Positions 55,633 through 63,553 are shown, counted from the first letter of the stretch. The stretch is DNA of 64,000 nt from DATMER01 sp035536935 (GCA_035536935.1 DATLNC010000137.1:22921-86920), one strand, 5' to 3'. The notes: generated by a model from the sequence alone, not told the origin. Numbers and translations are program-made.

Positions 55633-57006
55633 ATGGCACCAATTGAGAAGACCGATTTCAAGACATTCGGCACCATGTGGCTCGGTCAGCTCGTATCGCT
55701 GATCGGCTCAGGCCTGACCGGATTCGCGCTCGGCGTGTGGGTGCTGGAGCACACGCATTCCGTCACCCAGTACACGCTGACCATCGTCTTCGCAGGTCTG
55801 CCCGGCATCCTGATCGGTCCCATTGCAGGTGCCTACGTCGACCGCTGGGACCGCAAGTGGGTGATGTTCTTCACCGACCTCGGCCCCGCTCTCACCGTGC
55901 TCGCCTACGCGTACCTGCTCTCGACCAACCAGCTCCAGGTCTGGCACGTCTACATCGGCGTGTTCTTCAACTCGATCCTGGGCACCTTCCAGTGGCCGGC
56001 CTACATCGCCTCCGTCACCATGCTGGTCGCCCGCAAGGACTACCCGCGGGTCAACGGCCTCCTCGAGCTCGGCCAGTCGATCAACCTGATCGCGGCGCCC
56101 GCCATCTCCGGCGCCCTGATGATCTGGATCGGTCTCAGGAACATCCTGCTGATCGACTTCGCCACCTTCCTGTTCGCCGCCTCCGCGCTGCTCCTGGTCA
56201 AGATCCCGCGGCCGGAGGAGAGCGCCGAGGGCCGGCGCGCCAAGGGCTCGATCTGGAAGGAAGCGGCCTTCGGCTGGGTCTTCATCAAGGAGCGTCCCGG
56301 CCTGCTCAACCTCCTGCTCCTGTTCGCCTGCGTCAACCTGGTGATGTCGATGTGCGGCGTCGCCGTCCTGCCGATGGTGCTCGGTTTCGCCAACAAGGCC
56401 GCGGTGGGCACGATCATGTCGCTCGTCGGCGTCGGCACGCTCATCGGCGGAGCGATCATGACCGCCACCGGCGGGTTCAAGAAGAAGGTCCATGGCGTGC
56501 TGCTCGCCTGGGCGGCCCTGAGCGTCTGGTTCGTGATGGTCGGCATCAAGCCCAATCTCTACCTGGTGGGCGCGGGCGTGCTGTGCTGGTACATCGGCCT
56601 GCCGATCATGAACGCGTCGAGCCAGGCGATCTGGCAGCTCAAGACCCCGCACGACGTGCAGGGACGCGTCTTCGCGGTGCGCCGCATGATCGCCCAGTTC
56701 ACGGTGCCGATCGGCGACTTCTCGGCCGGCCCGCTGGCCGACAAGGTGTTCAACCCGGCCCTCATGCCCGGGGGCGCGCTGTCCGACTCGGTCGGCCGCG
56801 TGGTCGGCGTAGGTCCGGGCCGCGGCATCGGCTTGATGCTCCTGACCATGGCCATCGTCCCCGCGGTGACCGCTCTGGTGGGCTTCCTCAATCCGCGCGT
56901 GCGCAACGTCGAGGCCGAGCTGCCCGACGCCTACCGCAAGCCGGCGCCGAAGCCGGAGCCGGCACCCGAGGCGGAAGCTCCCAAGGAAGCCGCGGCGCAG
57001 GCCTGA
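55633..57006 (+). CDS. MFS exporter, drug/siderophore efflux type
   Basis: This 457-residue protein has about twelve hydrophobic segments spread over its first 425 residues. A motif-A-like loop (AYVDRWDRK) lies between segments 2 and 3. The style is that of the DHA3/EntS-like branch of the major facilitator superfamily, whose members export drugs or siderophores across the inner membrane by proton exchange. The C-terminal 30 residues are rich in Pro, Ala and Glu and should be cytoplasmic. The start is an ATG with GAAGGG just upstream, 16 bases after the terminal synthetase, so it is almost certainly co-transcribed. Its position directly after the last NRPS gene suggests export of the peptide product. 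No resistance function can be excluded. Confidence 0.9.
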   Translation: MAPIEKTDFKTFGTMWLGQLVSLIGSGLTGFALGVWVLEHTHSVTQYTLTIVFAGLPGILIGPIAGAYVDRWDRKWVMFFTDLGPALTVLAYAYLLSTNQLQVWHVYIGVFFNSILGTFQWPAYIASVTMLVARKDYPRVNGLLELGQSINLIAAPAISGALMIWIGLRNILLIDFATFLFAASALLLVKIPRPEESAEGRRAKGSIWKEAAFGWVFIKERPGLLNLLLLFACVNLVMSMCGVAVLPMVLGFANKAAVGTIMSLVGVGTLIGGAIMTATGGFKKKVHGVLLAWAALSVWFVMVGIKPNLYLVGAGVLCWYIGLPIMNASSQAIWQLKTPHDVQGRVFAVRRMIAQFTVPIGDFSAGPLADKVFNPALMPGGALSDSVGRVVGVGPGRGIGLMLLTMAIVPAVTALVGFLNPRVRNVEAELPDAYRKPAPKPEPAPEAEAPKEAAAQA

Positions 57007-57037
57007 TCGATCACCCTTTTGTGGAGATGAATTGAAG

Positions 57038-59383
57038 ATGAAATCCGTTGCTTTGAACGTCCGCGCTGCTCTCCTCGCCGCGGCATGCCTCATCCTGATG
57101 CTCGCCGGGAACGCCTCGGCGCAAGAACCCGCAGCTTCTCCTCCTCCCGCGGCTCCGGCTGTGACGGAGCCGGCCCCGGCTCCGGCCCAGACTGCTCCGG
57201 CCGCCCCGGTTCCGGCTCCGGCCGCTGCTCCGGTTGAAAATACCGGCGTGCAACGCCGCTTCGAGGTCGGTCCGACCAGCTCCCCGATCCGCGTCGACGG
57301 CGTGCTCGACGACGCTGGCTGGGAGAACGCCACCGTCGTTGATCTGCCTTATGAGTGGTTCCCCGGAGACAACGTCACGCCGCCGGTCGCGACCGACGCG
57401 CTGGTCACCTTCGACGAGGAAACCCTTTACATCGCCTTCAAGGCCAGCGATCCCAACCCGAAGGCGATCCGCGCCCAGTTGATGGACCGCGACCTGGTCG
57501 GCACCTTCGTCCAGGACGACCACGTCGGCATCACCATCGACACGTTCAACGACGAGCGCCAGGCGTTCCAGTTCCGCGTCAACCCGCGCGGCGTGCAGGT
57601 GGACGCCGCGTTCAGCGAGATCGAAGGGACGGAAGACTTCACCTGGGACGCGATCTGGGCCTCCGAGGGACGGATCACCGACACCGGTTATGTGATCGAA
57701 GTCGGCATCCCCTTCCGCCAGCTCCGCTTCGCGCGCACCCAGGGTCCGCAGACCTGGGGCATCGAATTCTTCCGCAGCTACCCGCGCAACGTGCGGCACC
57801 GCATCTCCTCGCGCTTCACCAACCGCTCGCGCGACTGCACCCTGTGCGAGGAAAACAAGATCACCGGCTTCCAGGGCATGACCCAGGGGAAGAACATCGA
57901 GATCACCCCTACGGTGACCGCGCAGCGCAACGACGAGATCGACGCCTTCCCGGACGGCAACCTGGAGTCCGGGGAAACGGAGTTCGAGCCCGGCGTCACC
58001 GCGAAGTGGGGCATCACCCCCAACATGAGCGTCACCGGCACGATCAACCCGGACTTCTCCCAGATCGAGGCCGACGCGCTGCAGCTCGCGGTCAACACCC
58101 GCTTCGCCCTGCAGTTCCCGGAAAAGCGTCCCTTCTTCCTGGAGGGCGCCGACACCTACATCACCCCTCTCCAGGCCGTCTTCACCCGCACCGTGGCCGA
58201 GCCCGACTGGGGCGTGAAGCTCAACGGCAAGGAAGGGAAGAACACCTTCGGCACCTACATCGCGCGGGACGACATCACGAACATCATCATCCCGGGCAAC
58301 CAGGCGTCACGGCGCGCCTTCCTGGATGAGAGCACCGACACCGGCGTCTTCCGCTACCGCCGCGACGTGGGGGAGCGGTCCGCCATCGGCCTGCTCTACA
58401 CCGGGCGCGAGGGCGACGAGTACCACAACCGGGTGGCCGGCCTCGACGGCCTCGTCCGCTTCACCAAGTCCGACACCATGCGCGTCCAGTACCTGAGCTC
58501 CGACACGCAGTACACGCCGGAGCTGTCCGCGGCGCTCGGGCGGGATTTCGAATCCTTCGACGGCGACGCCCTCCACGTCGAGTACGGCCACTTCGCCAAG
58601 CAATGGCGCGGCTTCGTCAAGTATCAGGACCTCGATCCGCTCTTCCGCGCCGACAGCGGCTTCATCCCGCGCGTCGACGTCAAGACGGGCGAGGCGCAGT
58701 ACGAGCGCGTGATCTATGGCACCAAGGAATCCTGGTATGCCCAGGCCAGCTTCGGCGTCCATGGCCTGCGCACCGAGGACCACGGCGGCACGCTCACCGA
58801 TGAGGTCGCCGAAGTCTTCGGCACGATCAACGGCCCCTACCAGTCGGCGCTCGAGGCGCGGGTACAGAAGAACCAGGAGTTCTACCGCGGCAAGACCTTC
58901 GACCTCGACCGGCAGACCGTGGAATTCGGCATCAATCCCACCGGCCGGATCCGCTTCGCGCTGTTCTCCCGCTTCGGTGACGAGATCGACCTCGCCACCG
59001 CGCGCCTCGGCAGCACGCTGATCCTCAACCCCGCCCTCCAGCTCCGGCTGGCCAAGGGGCTGAACCTCCAACTGGAATACGTGCGCCAGAGCCTCGACGC
59101 CGAAGGCGACCGGGTCTTCGACGTGGACATCGCCCAGAGCCGGATCGTGTATCAGTTCAACGTCCGCACCTTCGTGCGCGCCGTGATCCAGTATCAGGAC
59201 TTCAACCGCGGCGCGATCAACGAAGAGGACGTCTTCGGACAGTTCCTCTTCTCGTACAAGCTCAACCCCCAGACCGTGCTGTTCGCCGGCTACGACGACA
59301 CCCGCTTCGGGGAGGACGGCATCGACATCACGCAGACCAACCGCTCCTTCTTCCTGAAGGTCGGCTATGCGTTCCTGTACTAG
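57038..59383 (+). CDS. DUF5916 family outer-membrane-type protein with CBM9-like domain
   Basis: A signal peptide ends near ASA-Q, followed by a Pro/Ala-rich linker of about 40 residues. Next comes a carbohydrate-binding-module-9-like domain (roughly 75-265: IRVDGVLDDAGW, then FRVNPRG and the IPFRQLRF motif). A CxxC pair follows, and then a long beta-rich region containing EKRPFFLEG, the hallmark of DUF5916. It ends in alternating aromatic strands closing with FLY, as in outer-membrane barrels. The molecular function of the family is not established. A TTG at 57032 is also possible and is closer to the GGAG at 57023-57026; I chose the ATG. It sits inside the NRPS operon (31 bases before, 14 after), so a surface or export role for the peptide is a reasonable guess. 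Confidence 0.85.
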   Translation: MKSVALNVRAALLAAACLILMLAGNASAQEPAASPPPAAPAVTEPAPAPAQTAPAAPVPAPAAAPVENTGVQRRFEVGPTSSPIRVDGVLDDAGWENATVVDLPYEWFPGDNVTPPVATDALVTFDEETLYIAFKASDPNPKAIRAQLMDRDLVGTFVQDDHVGITIDTFNDERQAFQFRVNPRGVQVDAAFSEIEGTEDFTWDAIWASEGRITDTGYVIEVGIPFRQLRFARTQGPQTWGIEFFRSYPRNVRHRISSRFTNRSRDCTLCEENKITGFQGMTQGKNIEITPTVTAQRNDEIDAFPDGNLESGETEFEPGVTAKWGITPNMSVTGTINPDFSQIEADALQLAVNTRFALQFPEKRPFFLEGADTYITPLQAVFTRTVAEPDWGVKLNGKEGKNTFGTYIARDDITNIIIPGNQASRRAFLDESTDTGVFRYRRDVGERSAIGLLYTGREGDEYHNRVAGLDGLVRFTKSDTMRVQYLSSDTQYTPELSAALGRDFESFDGDALHVEYGHFAKQWRGFVKYQDLDPLFRADSGFIPRVDVKTGEAQYERVIYGTKESWYAQASFGVHGLRTEDHGGTLTDEVAEVFGTINGPYQSALEARVQKNQEFYRGKTFDLDRQTVEFGINPTGRIRFALFSRFGDEIDLATARLGSTLILNPALQLRLAKGLNLQLEYVRQSLDAEGDRVFDVDIAQSRIVYQFNVRTFVRAVIQYQDFNRGAINEEDVFGQFLFSYKLNPQTVLFAGYDDTRFGEDGIDITQTNRSFFLKVGYAFLY

Positions 59384-59397
59384 ACAAGGAGTTTGAC

Positions 59398-60462
59398 ATG
59401 GCGCTCATCACAGAGCCCGTTCCGGCAGGCACCGCGGCATCCTTGAACCGCTTCGTCCTCGACGGCGACGAGGTCGTTGCGATCAAGAAGCTCGTCGACG
59501 AGATCGCGGCGAAGTTCGATTCGGTGGAAGACCCGGAGCTCCTGAGCCATGCCCCGGTATGGGCCCAGGAGCTTCCCCGGCGGTTGCGGGCGGCGCTCGT
59601 CGAGTTCCGGTTGACGGAGCCCGACACCGCGCACCTGATCATCTCCGGGTTCCCGATCGACGAAGAGGAGATCGGCCCCACGCCCGTCCACTGGAACCGC
59701 CCCGACGAGAAGCACTCGCCGGCGCTCGCCTACGAGATCTTCCTCGTCCTCGCCAGCTCGCTGCTCGGCGAGCCCATCGGCTGGAAGACCCAGCAGGCGG
59801 GGCGGATCGTCCACGACGTGATGCCCATCAAGGGCATGGAGCAGGAGCAGATCGGCACCGGCAGCGAAATGACGATCACGTGGCACACCGAGGACGCCTT
59901 CCACCCGATGCGCGGCGACTACCTCGGCATGCTCTGCCTGCGCAATCCGGACTCCGTGCCCACGACCTTCTGCTCGCTCGAGAACCTGAAGCTCAGCCCG
60001 CAGGACTGGGAGACGCTGTTCGAGCCTCACTATACGATCAAGCCCGACAACTCGCACCAGCAGGAGAACGCCGCTCCGGAGGATGACGACGAGCTCCAGC
60101 AGGTCTACCGCCGCATCGAGCAGATGAAGCGGCACCCCGACAAGATCGCCCTGCTCTCGGGCGATCCGCGCTCGCCCTACATCCGCATCGATTACTACTT
60201 CATGGACCCGATCGAGGACAACCCGCGGGCGCAGCAGGCGCTCGAAGCGCTGATCAAGGCGGTCGACGAGCAGATCGGCGACCTCCTGCTCCAGCCGGGC
60301 GACATCTGCTTCATCGACAACTTCAAGGCGGTCCACGGCCGCCGCGCCTTCAAAGCCCGCTACGACGGAAACGACCGCTGGATGAAGCGGATCAACATCA
60401 CGCGCGACCTTCGCAAATCGCGCGCGGAGCGCTCCGGGGCGGCATCCCGGATCATCCAGTGA
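59398..60462 (+). CDS. Fe(II)/2-oxoglutarate dioxygenase, clavaminate synthase/VioC-like amino acid hydroxylase
   Basis: The protein has 354 residues, a usual length for this family. Iron ligands are His163 and Glu165 (WHTEDAFHP) and His313 (AVHGRR). Arg327, fourteen residues after the distal His, fits the 2-oxoglutarate anchor. The HTEDAFHP...DYL...CLRNPD run is characteristic of the clavaminic-acid-synthase-like group, which includes arginine (VioC, OrfP), asparagine (AsnO) and lysine hydroxylases acting on free amino acids. With two upstream modules having acidic, basic-residue-type pockets, C3 or C4 hydroxylation of a basic amino acid before loading is likely. Action on a carrier-bound residue is the alternative. 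AAGGAG lies six bases before the ATG. The last four bases overlap the next gene. Confidence 0.92.
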   Translation: MALITEPVPAGTAASLNRFVLDGDEVVAIKKLVDEIAAKFDSVEDPELLSHAPVWAQELPRRLRAALVEFRLTEPDTAHLIISGFPIDEEEIGPTPVHWNRPDEKHSPALAYEIFLVLASSLLGEPIGWKTQQAGRIVHDVMPIKGMEQEQIGTGSEMTITWHTEDAFHPMRGDYLGMLCLRNPDSVPTTFCSLENLKLSPQDWETLFEPHYTIKPDNSHQQENAAPEDDDELQQVYRRIEQMKRHPDKIALLSGDPRSPYIRIDYYFMDPIEDNPRAQQALEALIKAVDEQIGDLLLQPGDICFIDNFKAVHGRRAFKARYDGNDRWMKRINITRDLRKSRAERSGAASRIIQ

Positions 60463-61181
60463 GGGAACGCCTCCCGCAACGCGGACCCGGGCCGGGCGCA
60501 CCCCGGCCCGGGTCCGCGCCGGGCCTGCGCGTCCTCTTCCTGGGCAGCAGCCTGACCTACAACAACGACATGCCCCTTCTGGTGCAGGCGTTCGCCGGCG
60601 AAGTGGGGAAGAGCGTCGAGGTGATGACGGTCGCCAAGGGCGGCTTCAGCTTCGAGGACCACTGCAACCGCGGCGCCGCGCTGAGCACGATCCGGAAAGG
60701 AAGCTGGAACTTCGTGGTGATGCAGCAGGGTCCCTCGACCCTGCCTGCGAGCCGCAGGAACATGCGGGAGTGGGGCCGCCGCCTGGCCGGCCACATCCGC
60801 GAGGCGGGTGCGAGGCCCGCGCTCTACATGGTCTGGCCCGGCGAAGACCGGCTCGCGTACTTCGACGAGGTCCGGACCTCCTACCAGCTCGCCGCCGAGG
60901 ACGTGGACGGCATGATGATCCCGGCGGGGGAGGCGTGGCGGGCGGCCTGGAGGCGGGATCCCAACATCCCTCTCTACCGCAAGGACCGCGAACATCCGTC
61001 CCCGACCGGATCGTTCCTCGTGGCGCTGTCGATCTTCGGCATGCTCTTCAGCCGTTCGCCTGTGGGGCTGCCGGCCAGGGTGCGGCTGCGCAATGGCACC
61101 TTCGCCCAGGTCCCGCCGGGCCTCGCGACAATCCTGCAGGAGTCCGCGGCCGAGGCGAACGAGACGTACGGCCGGCGTTGA
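60459..61181 (+). CDS. SGNH-type hydrolase
   Basis: This 240-residue protein starts at a GTG overlapping the dioxygenase stop (GTGA). Block I reads GSSLTYNND with the nucleophile at Ser31, block II has the Gly of KGGFSFED, block III is replaced by MQQGPS, and block V supplies Asp176 and His179 in DREHPSPTG. The core begins near residue 22. The preceding residues are a Pro/Gly/Arg stretch encoded by a perfect inverted repeat, so they may be nonessential. There is no signal peptide, so it is probably cytoplasmic. SGNH enzymes are esterases or acyl hydrolases. As the last gene of the operon it could deacylate the product, edit or release chains, or act elsewhere. The start codon is the least certain part. 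Confidence 0.8.
   Translation: MRERLPQRGPGPGAPRPGSAPGLRVLFLGSSLTYNNDMPLLVQAFAGEVGKSVEVMTVAKGGFSFEDHCNRGAALSTIRKGSWNFVVMQQGPSTLPASRRNMREWGRRLAGHIREAGARPALYMVWPGEDRLAYFDEVRTSYQLAAEDVDGMMIPAGEAWRAAWRRDPNIPLYRKDREHPSPTGSFLVALSIFGMLFSRSPVGLPARVRLRNGTFAQVPPGLATILQESAAEANETYGRR
60481..60517. promoter_or_regulatory. Perfect 16-bp GC-rich stem-loop at the dioxygenase/hydrolase junction
   Basis: Arms at 60481-60496 and 60502-60517 are exact reverse complements around a 5-base loop. It lies 19 bases after the dioxygenase stop, within the first codons of the hydrolase. No T-run follows, so it is not a classical terminator. It could stabilise the upstream mRNA or damp translation of the last gene. Confidence 0.6.
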
Positions 61182-61201
61182 GATCTGGTAGGTCTCGTTT
61201 T
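61180..61201 (+). terminator. Candidate intrinsic terminator at the end of the NRPS operon
   Basis: GAGATC at 61180-61185 pairs with GGTCTC at 61191-61196 (one G-U pair) around a 5-base loop and is followed by GTTTT. It overlaps the hydrolase stop codon. The stem is short, so termination strength is doubtful. Confidence 0.4.
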
Positions 61202-61211
61202 CCCTGGGAGC

Positions 61212-61228
61212 GCCGGCATCCTGCCGGC
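61212..61228. repeat. REP-like palindrome
   Basis: GCCGGCA and TGCCGGC form a perfect 7-bp stem with a TCC loop. Short palindromes of this kind are common as scattered intergenic repeats in high-GC genomes; copy number here cannot be judged from one window. Confidence 0.4.
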
Positions 61229-61270
61229 TACGGGAGGCTAAGGGGTAGGGGAGGTTGCGCGATCCGGCTG

Positions 61271-61354
61271 AAGGACAATAAGGACTTCAAAGACAACAAG
61301 GACCCCAAACTCTAGAGCTACACTGTCCTTGGAGTCCTTCGTGTCTCTGGTGTC
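61271..61354. repeat. AAGGAC repeat array folding into a hairpin, left of the four-helix-bundle gene
   Basis: AAGGAC-type units (AAGGACAAT, AAGGACTTC, AAAGACAAC, AAGGACCCC) fill 61271-61306. Complementary GTCCTT units fill 61324-61354. The two arms can pair imperfectly across an 18-base AT-richer centre. The same units recur at 61418-61455 and, in longer form, after the gene. Confidence 0.7.
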
Positions 61355-61377
61355 ATGCGAATCGCGGCCAGCGTGAA

Positions 61378-61406
61378 TTGCTGCTTCGCGGCGGTCTTGG
61401 TATAGG
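61378..61406 (+). promoter_or_regulatory. Weak candidate sigma-70-type promoter
   Basis: TTGCTG at 61378-61383 and TATAGG at 61401-61406 are separated by 17 bases, about 67 bases before the four-helix-bundle gene. Three and four of six positions match the consensus. This is suggestive only. Confidence 0.25.
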
Positions 61407-61417
61407 CTAGACACGCC

Positions 61418-61455
61418 AAAGGACCTCAAGGACACGACAAGGACCTCAAAGACAA
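61418..61455. repeat. Short AAGGAC array before the four-helix-bundle gene
   Basis: AAGGACCTC, AAGGACACG, AAGGACCTC and AAAGAC lie in a row 18 bases before the start codon. They have the same orientation as the left arm of the upstream hairpin. Confidence 0.65.
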
Positions 61456-61473
61456 GTCTCTCGGAGACCTGCC

Positions 61474-62043
61474 ATGAGCAAGGGCTTCATCCCGCCGCAT
61501 GGCGGCTACAAGAGCCTGCTTTCCTACCAGAAGGCCGAGATCGTCTACGACGCCACGGTCTACTTCTGCGACCGCTTCATCGACAAGCGCAGCCGCACCC
61601 ATGATCAGATGATCCAGGCGGCGCGTTCGGGCAAGCAGAACATCGTGGAAGGCAGCATGGCCGCGGCCACCTCGAAGGAGACCGAGATCAAGCTGACGAG
61701 CGTAGCGCGCTCCAGCCTCGAAGAGCTTCTAACTGACTACCGCGATTTCCTGCGGACACGCGACTTCGAGGAATGGCCCGCGGAGCACGTCTACGCGCTC
61801 CGGCTCCGCAAGCTGAACCAGATCCCGGGTGCGACCTACGAGACGTTCCGCAAGGGTATCGAGAACCCCGATCCAGCGATCTCAGCCAATGTCATAGTCG
61901 GCCTGATCCGCGTGGCCAGCTACCTGCTCACCCGCCAGCTCCGGCACTTGGAGGATGCCTTTGTCAAGGAAGGCGGCCTGCGCGAGCGCATGACCCGAGC
62001 GCGCCTCCAAGAACGGAACAAGAGCAACTGGCAAAAAAGCTGA
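61474..62043 (+). CDS. Four-helix-bundle (S23/IVS-type) protein with suffix domain
   Basis: The 189-residue protein is mostly helical. SYQKAEIVYDATVYFCDRF, DQMIQAARSGKQNIVEGS and SLEELLTDYRDFL are typical of the four-helix-bundle proteins first found in 23S rRNA intervening sequences, here in the longer version with a C-terminal suffix. The molecular role of this family is not known; a related fold serves as the Avd accessory protein of diversity-generating retroelements. A GGAG motif precedes the ATG at 61474. The gene stands alone and is flanked on both sides by AAGGAC arrays that can form hairpins, reminiscent of the stem-bounded layout of rRNA intervening sequences. It is unlikely to belong to the peptide pathway. 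Confidence 0.85.
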   Translation: MSKGFIPPHGGYKSLLSYQKAEIVYDATVYFCDRFIDKRSRTHDQMIQAARSGKQNIVEGSMAAATSKETEIKLTSVARSSLEELLTDYRDFLRTRDFEEWPAEHVYALRLRKLNQIPGATYETFRKGIENPDPAISANVIVGLIRVASYLLTRQLRHLEDAFVKEGGLRERMTRARLQERNKSNWQKS

Positions 62044-62138
62044 AGGACTTCAAGGACAGCAAGGACTTCAAGGACACCAAGGACGCAAGAGCCACCGTTC
62101 CGCTGTCCTTGAGGTCCTTGAGGTCCTTGAGGTCCTTT
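62043..62138. repeat. AAGGAC array and long hairpin right of the four-helix-bundle gene
   Basis: Five AAGGAC units lie at 62043-62084, and four complementary GTCCTT units lie at 62105-62137. The arms pair over about 33 bases with mostly G-U wobbles, around a 20-base loop. It begins at the stop codon of the gene, so any transcript of the gene would end in this structure. Confidence 0.75.
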
Positions 62139-62167
62139 CCGGGCAGCAGCGCCGAGAATCGGATCTC

Positions 62168-62199
62168 GAAAAACCAGACATGATCATGTCCCGTTTTTC
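62168..62199. terminator. Candidate bidirectional terminator containing a 14-bp palindrome
   Basis: GAAAAAC at 62168-62174 and GTTTTTC at 62193-62199 enclose the perfect palindrome GACATGATCATGTC (62177-62190). The T-run at the end of the stem would allow intrinsic termination on either strand. A protein-binding operator is the alternative. Confidence 0.45.
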
Positions 62200-62463
62200 C
62201 GGGCCGGTGCACCACAACTAGTAGAAGCAAGTGGTCAGGGGCTGCCGAGGACAACTCGGAGGCCCCGGGAAGTTGAACAGAATTTCTGAAGGCCAGTCAG
62301 GTCGTCCTTTCCAGGCGTGAGCTCTGAGCGCGCGACAGGTGTGCGCTGATTTCGGAGTGAAGTCACGGAGACGGAAGGAGTCAGAAGGTGTTCTGGGTTC
62401 CACCGCCGCATGGCGCAGTGGAGCCGGTGTGTCAGGAGTGCCCCATGTGCAGTTCGGGGGCGC
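62200..62463. other. Intergenic stretch without a recognisable gene
   Basis: Together with the flanking repeats, this leaves about 470 bases without a credible coding region. A minus-strand reading frame crosses it but has no ribosome site and no family features. I see no RNA gene. Confidence 0.5.
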
Positions 62464-62496
62464 AAAGGTCAACCTTTTTTGACGTGGATACGTCAA
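62464..62496 (+). promoter_or_regulatory. Two adjacent dyads upstream of the metalloprotease gene
   Basis: AAAGGTCAACCTTT at 62464-62477 is a perfect dyad. It is followed at once by TTGACG and CGTCAA (62479-62484 and 62491-62496) around a 6-base centre. They end 16 bases before the ATG at 62513, whose ribosome site GGAGG is at 62500-62504. They could be operators or a 5'-UTR structure. Confidence 0.4.
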
Positions 62497-62512
62497 CACG
62501 GAGGCAAGGATC

Positions 62513-63553
62513 ATGAACAGGAAATCAGTTTTCATTGCTGCGACTTTGCTCATCGCCGGACTGGCGGGGGAAGCCGCACAGGCGAAGCGGTGGGGTTGCT
62601 GGATTCAAGCGGACCGCAATGTGAGGATCCGCAATACTGCCAGTAACGCCAGCCAGGCGGTCAGCGATTGGAACAACCTGACCATCCTCAATCTCTCTTC
62701 GGTCAGCTCGGGCGAGGAGACCTATGTCTTCAACGCCAACTCCGGCAACACCGGTTGGGGCGGTCTCGCCAGCATCACCAACTACAGTGGTTGCACCATC
62801 CTCAGGGCGACCGCGCAGCTGAACACCTACTACTCGTGGACCGCGAACGCTGCCCGCGGCGTCCACTGCCAGGAGGTCGGCCACACCTTCGGCCTCGATC
62901 ACTCCAATGACGGCGGCTGCATGGGCGGCGGCTACTGGTACGACATCGGCACCCACTACCAGATCGTCCAGGGGAACATCAACGAAATCGGCTCGATGTA
63001 CGCCAACCGGGTGGCCGGCTCGTCGATGGAATCCGTGAACGAGGGCCACGAGGAAGAGGGCGGCACGCCCCGCTTCCACGCTTTCTGGTACCACCACCCC
63101 CGCACCCTCCGTCAGGCCACGCGCCAGGCTAGCGACGTCGTCATCGCCAGGGTGACCAGCATCTCCGAGGGCGATGCCATCGAGACCGCTTACCCGGACG
63201 GCAGCGGCGTCCAGCGCATCCCCACGCAGCGCGTGTCCTTCGAGGTCACGAGCAGCCGCAAGGGCTCTCTGGGAGTCAACGAGTCGTTCGTCCTCTTCCA
63301 GAACGGCAACGAAGAGAACCGCTTCGACGAGGACCCGAGCTACAAGGTTGGCAAAGCCTACCTGCTGTTCCTGACCCCGCGCGAGGACGGCACCTATCTG
63401 GTGCTCTCTCCCGAAGGTCGCTATGAAGTGACCAAGAAGGGCTTGGTTCCGGCTGCCCAGAAGGGCTTCGCCAAGGACCTCGCGGGCGCCAAGCTGCAGG
63501 ACGTGATCTCCGACGTCACGCGGGCCGTCGCCGCGGCCGACGAGCAGGAGTAG
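62513..63553 (+). CDS. Secreted metzincin-like zinc metalloprotease homologue with QExxH site
   Basis: This 346-residue protein has a signal peptide ending near AQA-K. The putative active site reads HCQEVGHTFGLDH: Gln120 stands where the first zinc-binding His of HExxHxxGxxH should be, while Glu121, His124 and His130 are kept and His118 lies two residues before. A Met (GGCMGGG) follows, as in a metzincin turn. The C-terminal half (from about 200: VVIARVTSISEG, VSFEVTSSRKGS, AYLLFLTP) is a separate beta-rich domain of unknown function. GGAGG lies eight bases before the ATG. It may be an active variant using His118 or a non-catalytic relative. It stands outside the NRPS operon and is separated from it by the repeat region. 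Confidence 0.75.
   Translation: MNRKSVFIAATLLIAGLAGEAAQAKRWGCWIQADRNVRIRNTASNASQAVSDWNNLTILNLSSVSSGEETYVFNANSGNTGWGGLASITNYSGCTILRATAQLNTYYSWTANAARGVHCQEVGHTFGLDHSNDGGCMGGGYWYDIGTHYQIVQGNINEIGSMYANRVAGSSMESVNEGHEEEGGTPRFHAFWYHHPRTLRQATRQASDVVIARVTSISEGDAIETAYPDGSGVQRIPTQRVSFEVTSSRKGSLGVNESFVLFQNGNEENRFDEDPSYKVGKAYLLFLTPREDGTYLVLSPEGRYEVTKKGLVPAAQKGFAKDLAGAKLQDVISDVTRAVAAADEQE

Noticed and set aside
61474..62043. Four-helix-bundle protein as the Avd gene of a diversity-generating retroelement
   Set aside because: No reverse transcriptase, template repeat or variable repeat is visible nearby, and the protein has the suffix-type extension.
61271..62138. AAGGAC arrays as a possible CRISPR array
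   Set aside because: Units are only 6-9 bases, directly adjacent, imperfect and inverted, with no spacers of constant length and no cas genes.
62218..62553. Minus-strand reading frame of 111 codons in the gap before the metalloprotease
   Set aside because: No ribosome site or recognisable features; it overlaps the dyads and the start of a well-supported gene on the other strand.
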